Source of the DNA: an uncultured Candidatus Neoarthromitus sp.
Lineage (GTDB): Bacteria > Bacillota > Clostridia > Clostridiales > Clostridiaceae
Length of the DNA: 64,000 nt
Assembly: GCA_937890765.1 (NCBI GenBank)
Contig: CALADQ010000020.1
Span: forward strand, 48,335-112,334
Direction of reading: 5' to 3'
A program made the translations under genes and the position numbers. The notes below the pieces were generated by a model. That model did not search any database, was not told the origin of the DNA, and worked only from the letters and a program-made list of their open reading frames with translations. Shown in pieces: positions 32,513 through 41,203 of this stretch (its first letter is position 1; the number at the start of each line of letters is the position of its first letter).

Positions 32513-34942
32513 ATGGAGCAAAATAATGGTAAGGTAATATCAGTTGATATAAGTAGTGAAATGAAAAAATGCTATATGGAATATTCTATGAGCGTAATCA
32601 TTGGGAGAGCTTTACCTGACATTAGAGATGGTTTAAAGCCTGTTCATAGGAGAATTTTGTATTCTATGCATAGTTTGTCGTTGTATCCGGATAAACCTTA
32701 TAGGAAAAGTGCTAAAATAGTCGGAGATGTTTTGGCTAATTTTCATCCTCATGGAGATGCTTCTGTTTATGATGCACTTGTTAGAATGGCTCAAGATTTT
32801 TCAATGAGAAATCCTCTTGTAAACGGGCATGGAAATTTCGGTTCTATAGATGGAGATTCAGCGGCGGCCATGCGTTATACTGAAGCTAAAATGAGTAAAA
32901 TTACAATCGAGATGATTAAGGATATAGGCAAAAATACAGTTGATTTTGTTGACAACTACGATGGTTCAGAGAGAGAGCCAATTGTTTTGCCAAGTAGGTT
33001 TCCCAATCTTCTCGTAAATGGATCTTCAGGTATAGCTGTTGGTATGGCTACGAATATTCCTCCACACAACTTAAATGAAGTGATAGATGGAATTATATAC
33101 ATAGTTGATAATGGAATTGAAAATGTAACAACAGAAGATTTGATGAAATTTATAAAGGGACCAGATTTTCCTCTAGGTGGAATTGTAATAGGAGACAAAG
33201 GAATAAAGGATTATTTTGAGACGGGAAGAGGAAAGGTATTAGTAAGATCTAGAGTTTCAATTGAAGAAATAAATAATAAAAATCATTTAATAGTTACGGA
33301 ATTACCATATCAAGTTAATAAATCTAAATTAATAGAACACATGGCTGATTTAATAAGAGAAAAAAAAATTTCGGGTATAAGTGATTTAAGAGATGAATCT
33401 GATAGGGATGGTATAAGAATTGCTATAGAATTAAAGAAGGATGTTAACCCAAATGTTTTGTTAAACCAGCTTTATAAATTAACAAAACTTCAAGATAGTT
33501 TTGGAGTTATAATGCTTTCATTAGTTGAAAATGAACCTAAGGTACTTAATTTAAAAGATATTTTGCATCATTATTTAATTTATCAGAAGAAGGTTTTAAC
33601 AAGAAGAACTGAATTTGATTTAAATAAAGCAGAACAAAGAAAACATATTTTAGAAGGATATAAAATTGCACTTGATAATATAGATGAGGTTATAAAAATT
33701 ATTAAATCTTCTAAGACTATAGAAATTGCAAGAAATTCTTTAATGAATAATTTTGGTTTATCTGAAGTTCAAGCTAATTCTATACTTGAAATGAGGTTAC
33801 GAAGATTAACTGCTCTTGAGCGTGATAAAATTGATGAAGAACTTTTGGAAAAGTTAAAGTTAATTGAATATTTATCAGGAATATTAAGTGATGAAAGTAA
33901 ATTATTGGATTTAATTAAAGATGAATTAAATGAGGTAAAGAAAAAGTATGGTGATGATAGAAGAACAGAGATTGATTTATTATCATCTATAGATGAGGTG
34001 GATAAAGATGATTTAATACAAAAGGAAGATATAGTTATAACTTTAACTCATGATGGATACATAAAACGAATGGCTTCAAATACTTATTCCAGTCAAAGGA
34101 GAGGGGGAAGAGGTATGCAGGCTATGACTATTAAAGAAAATGATTTTATAAAAAATATATTTCATACAACAACTCATCACAATTTGTTATTTTTCACTAA
34201 TCTAGGTAGAGTTTATAGTATAAAAGCTTATGAAATACCAGATTCATCTAGAGTTGCAAAAGGGATTAATGTAGTTAATTTAATACAATTGAATAATAAT
34301 GAAAAAGTGCAGGTTGTTTTGTGTTTAGAAGATTTCAATGAAGAAGGATATATATTAATGGCAACAAAGTTTGGTCTTATAAAAAAGACTAAGACTTCTG
34401 AATTTATAAAAATAAGGAAAACAGGATTGATTGCTATTGGAATTAAGCATGGAGATGAACTTTTAAATGTTAAGAAGACAAAAGGTGATGTCAATATTGT
34501 AATGGTTACTAGTTCAGGATACGCTATAATATTCAGTGAAAAAAATATTAGAGCTATGGGAAGAACAGCTAGAGGAGTTAAAGCTATAACTTTAAGAAGT
34601 GGAGATTCACTTGTTACACTTGATCTTGCAACAAATGGAGAAGATTTAATGATAGTAAGTGAAAATGGATATGGGAAAAGAACTCCTTTGAAACAATATC
34701 CAGTTCAAAAGCGTGGGGGAAAAGGAATAAAAACTTACAAAGTCACTGATAAGACGGGGAAAGTTTCTTGTGCTTGTGTTGTAAATGATAAAAATGACAT
34801 AATGTTGGTGAATTCGAATGGCGTTGGTATAAGATTAAGAATAAATGATGTTTCACAGATAGGAAGAAGTTCACTTGGAGTAAAGCTTATGAAAACTACT
34901 AATTTTGAAAAGGTTATAGCTATAGGTAAGATAAAAGAATAA
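32513..34942 (+). CDS. gyrA: DNA gyrase subunit A
   Basis: The 809-residue protein has the winged-helix and tower domains with the catalytic Tyr122 (AAMRYTEAKM), and a C-terminal six-bladed beta-pinwheel with the GyrA box (QRRGGRG near residue 530). The numbering matches E. coli: in GDASVYD, residues 81-87, position 83 is Ala instead of the Ser or Thr usual in most bacteria, as in mycobacteria. It begins 13 bases after gyrB. A tRNA promoter follows the stop. Confidence 0.98.
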   Translation: MEQNNGKVISVDISSEMKKCYMEYSMSVIIGRALPDIRDGLKPVHRRILYSMHSLSLYPDKPYRKSAKIVGDVLANFHPHGDASVYDALVRMAQDFSMRNPLVNGHGNFGSIDGDSAAAMRYTEAKMSKITIEMIKDIGKNTVDFVDNYDGSEREPIVLPSRFPNLLVNGSSGIAVGMATNIPPHNLNEVIDGIIYIVDNGIENVTTEDLMKFIKGPDFPLGGIVIGDKGIKDYFETGRGKVLVRSRVSIEEINNKNHLIVTELPYQVNKSKLIEHMADLIREKKISGISDLRDESDRDGIRIAIELKKDVNPNVLLNQLYKLTKLQDSFGVIMLSLVENEPKVLNLKDILHHYLIYQKKVLTRRTEFDLNKAEQRKHILEGYKIALDNIDEVIKIIKSSKTIEIARNSLMNNFGLSEVQANSILEMRLRRLTALERDKIDEELLEKLKLIEYLSGILSDESKLLDLIKDELNEVKKKYGDDRRTEIDLLSSIDEVDKDDLIQKEDIVITLTHDGYIKRMASNTYSSQRRGGRGMQAMTIKENDFIKNIFHTTTHHNLLFFTNLGRVYSIKAYEIPDSSRVAKGINVVNLIQLNNNEKVQVVLCLEDFNEEGYILMATKFGLIKKTKTSEFIKIRKTGLIAIGIKHGDELLNVKKTKGDVNIVMVTSSGYAIIFSEKNIRAMGRTARGVKAITLRSGDSLVTLDLATNGEDLMIVSENGYGKRTPLKQYPVQKRGGKGIKTYKVTDKTGKVSCACVVNDKNDIMLVNSNGVGIRLRINDVSQIGRSSLGVKLMKTTNFEKVIAIGKIKE

Positions 34943-34950
34943 AAAATATG

Positions 34951-34979
34951 TTGACAATTTATAATATGTGTTGTAGAAT
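34951..34979 (+). promoter_or_regulatory. Promoter of the tRNA(CAU)-tRNA-Ala operon
   Basis: TTGACA (34951-34956), 17-base spacer, TAGAAT (34974-34979), 28 bases before the first tRNA. Confidence 0.88.
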
Positions 34980-35006
34980 ATCCTTTGTAAGTTGTTTGTA
35001 TGTTTT

Positions 35007-35083
35007 GGATCTTTAGCTCAGTTGGTTAGAGCAACCGGCTCATAACCGGTTGGTCCGGGGTTCGAGTCCCTGAAGATCCACCA
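35007..35083 (+). tRNA. tRNA with CAU anticodon (Met, or Ile2)
   Basis: The 77-base cloverleaf has acceptor GGATCTT/AAGATCC, D-arm AGCTCAGTTGGTTAGAGC, anticodon loop CTCATAA, T-loop GTTCGAGTC and an encoded CCA. The G1-C72 pair excludes the initiator. Elongator Met and lysidine-modified Ile2 cannot be separated by eye. Confidence 0.93.
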
Positions 35084-35084
35084 T

Positions 35085-35160
35085 GGGGGTATAGCTCAGT
35101 TGGGAGAGCACCTGCCTTGCACGCAGGGGGTCAAGGGTTCGAGTCCCTTTATCTCCACCA
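35085..35160 (+). tRNA. tRNA-Ala (UGC)
   Basis: The 76-base cloverleaf starts GGGGGTATAGCTCAGTTGGG, has the anticodon TGC in CTTGCAC and an encoded CCA. It is separated from the preceding tRNA by a single base, so the two are cut from one precursor. Confidence 0.95.
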
Positions 35161-35167
35161 ATATTCT

Positions 35168-35197
35168 AAGTACGTGGTTTTCTGCGTGCTTTTTTAT
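35168..35197 (+). terminator. Terminator of the tRNA operon
   Basis: AAGTACG (35168-35174) pairs with CGTGCTT (35185-35191, one wobble), followed by six T. Confidence 0.8.
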
Positions 35198-35262
35198 TTG
35201 TATTTTAAAAGTGATAATTGTTAAAAATATAGTTAAGAAATAATATAAGGAAAGGTAATTTT

Positions 35263-35766
35263 ATGTATAGATTTAAACAATTTGTATATTATTTGGTAAG
35301 TTGGTTTGAAAAAATAGATGATGAGTTTTTAAATTATTACTTAAACAATGAGGAAAAAAGAATATTTAATAAGCTTTTAAAAACTGAGAGACAGCATTCT
35401 ATACGGGTTGCTAAAAAATCTTTGGAAGTTATGGATATTTTTAAAATAGAAAACTTTGAAGAATTTGAAGTAGTAAAAATGTGTTTACTTCATGATGTTG
35501 GTAAAATTCACTCTAAGATAAATTTGTTTTTAAAACCTTTCATAGTTTTAATTAGAAGTAACAAGAGATTTAGAAAATTAGTATTTTTTTTGGATAAGCA
35601 AAGAGTTTATAAATACTACAAGCATTCTAAATATAGTTTTGATATGTTGAAAACGTTAAATTTTTCTTTTCAGATTTTGAATTCTATAAGACATCATCAC
35701 TCAAGTAGGAATGTAGAAAATGATAAATACACAAAAATTTTAAAATATTGCGATGGAGTATCTTAA
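35263..35766 (+). CDS. HD-domain protein (putative phosphohydrolase)
   Basis: This 167-residue protein has the HD-domain metal motifs: RQHSIRVA (about 44-51), CLLHDVGKI (about 75-83) and RHHHSS (about 145-150). HDIG-type proteins hydrolyse nucleotides or phosphoesters; the substrate is not predictable here. It has no other domain, and about 675 gene-free bases follow it. AAGGAAAGG precedes the ATG. Confidence 0.88.
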   Translation: MYRFKQFVYYLVSWFEKIDDEFLNYYLNNEEKRIFNKLLKTERQHSIRVAKKSLEVMDIFKIENFEEFEVVKMCLLHDVGKIHSKINLFLKPFIVLIRSNKRFRKLVFFLDKQRVYKYYKHSKYSFDMLKTLNFSFQILNSIRHHHSSRNVENDKYTKILKYCDGVS

Positions 35767-35853
35767 AATGTGAGAGTTTGTTATTTTTAATAAGAAAAAT
35801 TTTTTAAATTCGTTTATTCAGTCATTATTTTTGATTTTTCATTTACTATATTT

Positions 35854-35906
35854 ATGAAATTAAGGTATGAATTTTTTTATTAAAAAAATTCATACCTTAA
35901 TTTCAT
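35854..35906. repeat. Perfect 26-base-pair inverted repeat
   Basis: Arms 35854-35879 and 35881-35906 are exact reverse complements around one base; each arm reads ATGAAATTAAGGTATG outward of an A/T tract of seven. It could be a terminator for the HD gene in either direction, but it lies 88 bases after the gene and the tail after it is only moderately T-rich. Confidence 0.8.
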
Positions 35907-36244
35907 CATGTATTTTATTATTTTTATGGCCCATATTAATTATTTTTTTCATTTATATTAATTTATCAGAAATTATGTTAAATAAATTGTAGATGGTTAC
36001 AATAGATATTTATTGTATAAAAATGTTTTTATATAAAATTTTATATAAATATGTTGATTTCTGAATTAGTTTATTTAAGAATAAATACAACTAAGATCAC
36101 GAATTTATAAATAATTTCTTTTATTTTGTATTTATAAATCTATTTATTTAAATGTAAATTGATAAAATGCGGTATTATAACTTTAAAAGAATAATTATTT
36201 ACTATAATGGAAAAATAATTGTAGGAGAAGCTTTGTAATAAGTA

Positions 36245-36391
36245 CATGAGAAAAATTTTTATTGAAAATTAATGATATTAATAATATTAATAATGAGGAA
36301 AATTTAATCGATGAAAGTTATGAAGTTAGTTTTAGAATGGATAAGCGTTTAAATAAATTTAGATTGTGTGAGATATTGAGAATTTATAAAT
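36245..36391 (+). pseudogene. Possible remnant of a small gene
   Basis: Short frames in neighbouring phases read MRKIFIEN (stop) and then NINNEENLIDESYEVSFRM and MDKRLNKFRLCEILRIYK (stop). The second has protein-like composition, but there is no continuous frame or ribosome site and I recognise no family. It may be chance. Confidence 0.25.
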
Positions 36392-36441
36392 GAGTTAGAT
36401 AAAATTTTAAAAAATTTGGAGTAGTTTTCTAGAGGTGTAAT

Positions 36442-37584
36442 ATGAATTACGACTTAATCATATTTGGTTTTAATGAATTAGGGTTATTTTTATGTTACGA
36501 ATTGAGCAAATATAATTTTAAAATTGCTCTTATAGATGAAGGTAGAAATTTTAGTAAAAATTATTTAAACAAGGACTCTATTATAATTTATAATGGGGTC
36601 TCAAATTTTACTGATAAGAACTTAAATGATAAAAGTTGTTATGAATTTGTAAAAAAAATATGCGAAAATTTTGCAATTAAAAACGAGGAAATTAATTTTA
36701 AATTTAAATCTGAAAAACAGGAATATATTTCTGAAAATTGTTTGATTTTGAATTTAACTAATATTGTTGATGTGTTTTATAATGTTGCTTACGAAAATTC
36801 TGTTGATTTTATATTTGATAAAGGATTCAGAGATATTGTTAAGGTGAAAGATGAATTTTACATAGGCGGAAGAGATAATGAATTAAGTTCCAAAGCTTTT
36901 GTTGATACCCGAAATTTTAAAAATTATAGCTATGTTTCAAAAACATATACATTGTCTTTAAAATTTAATAAGTATTTTAATGAGGTTGTTGGATTTAAAA
37001 AGGAAGAATACTGTATAATTTTTTACAAAAATTTTATAGGGAATATAAAAGTTGATATAATTAGTGAAATAGGTTTTAAAATTAGCGATGTGGAAGCGAT
37101 TAGAGAATTTGTGGATGATTTTTCACAGGATAAAATTATTGTTAAGCAAATTGAATATTTGAAATTTTCTTTATTTGATAAATTTACTTCGAATGAATTG
37201 ATGTTGAATAAAAGTTATTTTGGATTTAATGGAATATTTTACGGTGCTAAAGAAGTTGTTGAAAATTTAAAATCGAGGTTTAAATTGGTTTTAAAAAATA
37301 ATATCGAGTTTAAAAATAAAGTTGAGAATAATAATGAGGATATTAAATTTAACAATTTAGTTTGTTATTGTAATTTATTATCTGAAGGGGAAGTTATTGA
37401 AATTTTAGATAAATCCCATATAAAAACATTAAATGATTTATTAGATAGAGTAGAATGCAAGTTTAATAATTGTATTGATTGTTATGATAAATTTTGTAGT
37501 ATAATAATTAATCATACTGGTTGTTCTTTGCAAAAAGTTTTGGATGATAATGTGCTTAGAGTTAAAAATTTCAATGAGATTTAG
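36442..37584 (+). CDS. Degenerate GlpA-like oxidoreductase with BFD-type cysteine domain
   Basis: This 380-residue protein resembles, in outline, the FAD-dependent GlpA-like proteins encoded upstream of serS in Clostridium. The N-terminal Rossmann strand is there (YDLIIFGFNELGLFLCYELSKYNFKIALID), but the GxGxxG glycines are altered to GFNELG. The middle is diverged and AT-biased (many Asn, Lys and Phe). The C-terminus keeps a BFD-like [2Fe-2S] cysteine pattern: CYC (about 313-315), then C...CIDCYDKFC near 349-362. The family normally oxidises glycerol 3-phosphate or a similar hydroxyacid. Whether this one still binds FAD is doubtful. It starts at ATG 36442 after AGAGGTG and is followed by a DUF1667-like gene. 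Confidence 0.6.
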   Translation: MNYDLIIFGFNELGLFLCYELSKYNFKIALIDEGRNFSKNYLNKDSIIIYNGVSNFTDKNLNDKSCYEFVKKICENFAIKNEEINFKFKSEKQEYISENCLILNLTNIVDVFYNVAYENSVDFIFDKGFRDIVKVKDEFYIGGRDNELSSKAFVDTRNFKNYSYVSKTYTLSLKFNKYFNEVVGFKKEEYCIIFYKNFIGNIKVDIISEIGFKISDVEAIREFVDDFSQDKIIVKQIEYLKFSLFDKFTSNELMLNKSYFGFNGIFYGAKEVVENLKSRFKLVLKNNIEFKNKVENNNEDIKFNNLVCYCNLLSEGEVIEILDKSHIKTLNDLLDRVECKFNNCIDCYDKFCSIIINHTGCSLQKVLDDNVLRVKNFNEI

Positions 37585-37598
37585 GGGGAGTAAGTTTT

Positions 37599-37886
37599 TT
37601 GTACGGAAAATATTTTGAGAAATATTTTAAATATCAAGGTCAGTTTTATATGGATAATGAATATTTCGTTTCTATTGTCAAGTTTAGGGGAGATGATTTT
37701 AGGAAGGTAATACCAGTTAAAACAAATGCAAAAATTAGTTTAAATAAATTTTTAGAATGTTCAAAAGCTGTTAGAAGACTTTTTATTAGCGATAATACTA
37801 AATTTGGAGATATCATTTGTAAAAATATTATTAATTCAGGATCGGATATAATATCAATTAAGGATCATGATTTTGATCTTAAATAA
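37599..37886 (+). CDS. DUF1667-like protein without its N-terminal cysteines
   Basis: The 95-residue protein keeps the C-terminal DUF1667 pattern (IPVKTNAKISLNKFLECSKAVRR...TKFGDIICKNIINSGSDIISIKD). The N-terminal cysteine cluster that the family normally carries is absent. DUF1667 proteins usually accompany a GlpA-like and a second FAD/NAD oxidoreductase. Here the second oxidoreductase is missing. The start is TTG at 37599, nine bases after GGGGGAG. serS begins 28 bases later. Confidence 0.65.
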   Translation: MYGKYFEKYFKYQGQFYMDNEYFVSIVKFRGDDFRKVIPVKTNAKISLNKFLECSKAVRRLFISDNTKFGDIICKNIINSGSDIISIKDHDFDLK

Positions 37887-37914
37887 GGATTGTACAAGTT
37901 GGAGGAGAGTAAAA

Positions 37915-39210
37915 GTGTTAGATTTGAAATTTATTTCGCTCAATAAAGATTTTGTAAAAAATAAATTGGAAAACAGAGGAGAAGATTTTTCTCTTAGTAT
38001 GATAGATGATGTTGTTTCTCTATATTTTGAAAAGAAAAGTTTAATTCTTGAGGTTGAAGAGTTAAAAAGTAAGAGAAATAATACTTCATCTTCTATACCC
38101 AGATTAAAAAAAGAAGGAAAAGATGTTCAATCATTATTTAATGAAATGAGGGAACTTGGAGAAAAAATAAAAATATTAGATTCAAAAATATCTTGTATAA
38201 ATGAAAAAATAAATTACATAATGTTGAGAATTCCTAATATACCTAATGATGAAGTTCCTAATGGAGATAATGATAGTTGTAATGTTTTGGTTAGAAGTTG
38301 GGGTGAGCCAAGAAAATTTGATTTTGAAATAAAACCTCATTGGGATATAGCTAGAGATTTGGATATTTTAGATTTTGAAAGAAGTTCTAAGGTAACAGGT
38401 TCGAGATTTGTTTTTTATAAAGGAATTGGAGCAAAACTTGAAAGGAGCCTTATAAATTATTTTTTAGATAAGCACACTTTAGAAAATGGTTATACTGAAA
38501 TATTTCCTCCTTTTTTAGCTAATAGGAATAGTTTTACGGGAACGGGGCAATTGCCTAAATTTAAAAATGATGCTTTTTCAATTTCAGGAAGTGATTATTT
38601 TTTAATACCTACAGCTGAAATACCAATTACAAACTATTATAGAGATGAAATAATAAATTTAGATGATGAAAATTCAGTTATAAAATTTGTGGCGTATAGT
38701 GCTTGTTTTAGGTCTGAAGCTGGTTCTGCAGGAAGAGATACGAGAGGACTAATAAGACAACACCAATTTAACAAAGTAGAATTAGTTAAATTTTGTCGTG
38801 AAGAAGATTCGTACAGTGAATTAGAAAAATTAGTGTTAGATGCTGAGAGCATACTCAAAGAGTTAAACTTACCTTATAGAGTTGTTAATGTTTGCAAAGG
38901 TGATTTAGGTTTTTCCCAAGCTTTTAAGTATGATATTGAAGTTTGGATGCCAAGTTATGGAAGATATGTGGAAATTTCAAGTTGTAGCAATTTTGAGAGT
39001 TTCCAAAGCAGAAGGAGCAATATAAGGTATAGAGAGAATTTAGGAGATAAACCCAAGTTTGTTCATACTTTAAATGGTTCGGGATTGGCTGTAGGAAGAA
39101 CTTTTGCAGCTATACTTGAAAATTATCAAAAAAAAGATGGAAGTATAGAGTTGCCTGGAGTTTTACAAAAATATTTTGGTAATTTAACCAATATTTCTCC
39201 AAACAAATGA
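37915..39210 (+). CDS. serS: Seryl-tRNA synthetase
   Basis: The 431-residue class II synthetase starts at GTG 37915 behind GGAGGAG (VLDLKFISLNKDFVKNKLENRG), has the N-terminal coiled-coil arm (about 25-105) that grips the long variable arm of tRNA-Ser, and motif 2 (FRSEAGSAGRDTRGLIRQHQFNKVE) and motif 3 (LNGSGLAVGRTFAAILENYQ). A longer in-frame ATG at 37867 lies in the preceding gene and lacks a ribosome site. No T-box leader is visible. Three tRNA-Ser genes lie elsewhere in the window. Confidence 0.98.
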   Translation: MLDLKFISLNKDFVKNKLENRGEDFSLSMIDDVVSLYFEKKSLILEVEELKSKRNNTSSSIPRLKKEGKDVQSLFNEMRELGEKIKILDSKISCINEKINYIMLRIPNIPNDEVPNGDNDSCNVLVRSWGEPRKFDFEIKPHWDIARDLDILDFERSSKVTGSRFVFYKGIGAKLERSLINYFLDKHTLENGYTEIFPPFLANRNSFTGTGQLPKFKNDAFSISGSDYFLIPTAEIPITNYYRDEIINLDDENSVIKFVAYSACFRSEAGSAGRDTRGLIRQHQFNKVELVKFCREEDSYSELEKLVLDAESILKELNLPYRVVNVCKGDLGFSQAFKYDIEVWMPSYGRYVEISSCSNFESFQSRRSNIRYRENLGDKPKFVHTLNGSGLAVGRTFAAILENYQKKDGSIELPGVLQKYFGNLTNISPNK

Positions 39211-39240
39211 TTATTTGTGTTTTTTTGAAGGGATGTATAG

Positions 39241-40848
39241 ATGAGTAACAATTTTAGAAATATTTCGTTGATTGTAGTTATAATTTTTATATTTTTAGTT
39301 TTATCTGTTTCTTTAAATTTTGACGATCTTAATAAAAAAGCTTACAAATACGTTAATGGAAGTATAAACATAGATGGAACTAATTATTTTAAATTATACA
39401 GTGATGATTTTAGTTATTTAAATTTAGATGAAGATAAATTTCCAGTTATCGCTTTTTTAAATAAAAATAATTATTTTAAAGATAATATTGAAATACGAGA
39501 AATTGTCGAGGGAAAGTTAATTTATATAAATGGATTTCAAGATTACGTAAATGAAAATGATTTGTACATATATAGTGGTCTTTATATAAATGAGAATTAT
39601 TATAAAGATTTTTTAAATAATTTTAATTTTAATAAGTATTATAAGGATTTAACTATTGGATCAGATATTTCTCCAACTATTATTGATTTTAATGAAACTG
39701 AAACCAAATTAATAAGAAATATTATTTTAGGAGAAGGTAATATTGATAATTACAATGGAATTAAGCAAGACTTATCTGAGTTTTCCTATCAAATAAAATT
39801 AGGAAATGAAAATTTAGATGGAATATATCTTAAAATAAATATTTTTAGAAATAAGAATAATGATTTATTCGTTAAGTTTAATGATAATTTTTATTATGCA
39901 AATGAATTAAAAGAGAATGATGATATTAATAAAAATTCTAGTTACTATACCTATAAGGGTGATGATTATGGTTATTTGTACAATAAAATTTTAAATACTG
40001 AAGATTTAAAGGAGTTTGCTTTTCATGATTATATAATCCAAGAAATTTCTCCAGATGTTTATAAAAATTATGTTGAGGATGCATTTTTGATAATAGACAA
40101 TGAGGTTTTATCTATAAAGGATAAAATAATTGCTTTAAAACAAATACTTTATTCAAAGTATAAGCCAACTTTAAGAGAAGATTTTGCTTTGAGGACAGAA
40201 CGTGTTAAAAATTTAAATATTATAAATGATAATAGAGAAACTTATAGAATAAATCATAAATTTTTGTTTAATATTTTCAATTATCCAGCTAATTTGTATT
40301 CTCTTTCGTTCTATGAGGATGATTTGCTTTACAACATTCCTGAAAGATATAAACCTGTTTATGAAACTTATGTTAATACGATAATAAATGATCCTAACTT
40401 GGATTATTTAGATAAGAATGATATGATTGTCGAAATACAAAATGCTCTTATTGTAGTCGATGAAAATCAATTGAAAAAAATGAGAGAAAAATATGGAGAA
40501 ATTGAAATTCTTGACAAGAGTAATGAGAGAATAAAATATGCTCCAGGATATTATGGATTTTTGTATGATGATATAGACAATTTAGATGATTTAGAAAAGT
40601 TTGCTTTTAATAATGAAGTTATTGAAAATATTTTTGGAGATTATTTTAAAGAAATATACAAAAACGAAGTTAAAAAAGTTTTAGATAGCGATATTTCTTT
40701 TGAGGATAAAATTAAAAATGTTATGATTAATCAACTTAAATTTTCGCTTATACCAATTGAGAAAGAAAGTTATTATAGAGATAAGTATAAAGAGAATTTT
40801 TTTAATGAAAGTTATATTACTAAAATAACATCTATAATTAATTCATAA
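39241..40848 (+). CDS. Membrane-anchored protein with three internal repeats, function unknown
   Basis: I do not recognise this 535-residue protein. Residues about 8-26 form one hydrophobic segment (SLIVVIIFIFLVLSVSL) with no lipobox or clear cleavage site, so the rest is probably anchored outside the membrane. Three diverged repeats of about 50 residues are visible: 256-303 (LKEFAFHDYIIQEISPDVYK...SIKDKIIALKQIL), 352-403 (LYSLSFYEDDLLYNIPERYK...LDKNDMIVEIQNAL) and 451-499 (LEKFAFNNEVIENIFGDYFK...FEDKIKNVMINQL). The shared pattern is Phe near position 5, Tyr-Lys near 18, Asp-Lys near 38 and a final Leu. It is rich in Asp, Asn, Tyr and Lys, and has no cysteine. It is 30 bases after serS and is followed by tRNA-Ser genes. 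Confidence 0.75.
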   Translation: MSNNFRNISLIVVIIFIFLVLSVSLNFDDLNKKAYKYVNGSINIDGTNYFKLYSDDFSYLNLDEDKFPVIAFLNKNNYFKDNIEIREIVEGKLIYINGFQDYVNENDLYIYSGLYINENYYKDFLNNFNFNKYYKDLTIGSDISPTIIDFNETETKLIRNIILGEGNIDNYNGIKQDLSEFSYQIKLGNENLDGIYLKINIFRNKNNDLFVKFNDNFYYANELKENDDINKNSSYYTYKGDDYGYLYNKILNTEDLKEFAFHDYIIQEISPDVYKNYVEDAFLIIDNEVLSIKDKIIALKQILYSKYKPTLREDFALRTERVKNLNIINDNRETYRINHKFLFNIFNYPANLYSLSFYEDDLLYNIPERYKPVYETYVNTIINDPNLDYLDKNDMIVEIQNALIVVDENQLKKMREKYGEIEILDKSNERIKYAPGYYGFLYDDIDNLDDLEKFAFNNEVIENIFGDYFKEIYKNEVKKVLDSDISFEDKIKNVMINQLKFSLIPIEKESYYRDKYKENFFNESYITKITSIINS

Positions 40849-40896
40849 AAGATCATAAATGAAACTATTATGATTCGTAAAATTTGAATAAAAGTA

Positions 40897-40925
40897 TTGA
40901 CAAAGTATAATAATAGAATTATAAT
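40897..40925 (+). promoter_or_regulatory. Promoter of the tRNA-Ser pair
   Basis: TTGACA (40897-40902), 17-base spacer, TATAAT (40920-40925); full consensus, 15 bases before the first tRNA. Confidence 0.9.
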
Positions 40926-40940
40926 GGTTTCTGTACTCGT

Positions 40941-41031
40941 GGAGAGATGGTCGAGTGGTTTAAGGCACCGGTCTTGAAAACCGGCGTGCGTTGATAGCGT
41001 ACCGTGGGTTCGAATCCCACTCTCTCCGCCA
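40941..41031 (+). tRNA. tRNA-Ser (UGA)
   Basis: The 91-base class II tRNA has acceptor GGAGAGA/TCTCTCC, anticodon TGA in CTTGAAA, a long variable arm (GCGTGCGTTGATAGCGTACC) and an encoded CCA. Confidence 0.96.
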
Positions 41032-41050
41032 GTTTTTTAAGAATATTTTT

Positions 41051-41141
41051 GGAGAAATACTCAAGTGGCTGAAGAGGCGCCCCTGCTAAGGGCGTAGATC
41101 GGGAAACCGGTGCGAGGGTTCAAATCCCTCTTTCTCCGCCA
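41051..41141 (+). tRNA. tRNA-Ser (GCU)
   Basis: The 91-base class II tRNA has acceptor GGAGAAA/TTTCTCC, anticodon GCT in CTGCTAA, a long variable arm and an encoded CCA. It lies 19 bases after tRNA-Ser (UGA). Confidence 0.96.
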
Positions 41142-41142
41142 A

Positions 41143-41178
41143 AAATACCTAGTTTGTTTTGCTAGGTATTTTTTTTAT
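41143..41178 (+). terminator. Terminator of the tRNA-Ser pair
   Basis: AAATACCTAG (41143-41152) pairs with CTAGGTATTT (41162-41171), followed by T residues to 41176. Confidence 0.88.
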
Positions 41179-41203
41179 AAGTTTTAATAGGGAATGGTGA
41201 AAA

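Larger units (their letters stand above)
35767..36441. other. Gene-free AT-rich interval with hairpin and possible gene remnant
   Basis: In this 675-base stretch I see no intact gene. It holds a perfect long inverted repeat (35854-35906) and short broken frames near its right end (36245-36391). The rest is A/T-rich with no tRNA-like or riboswitch-like fold that I recognise. Confidence 0.6.
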
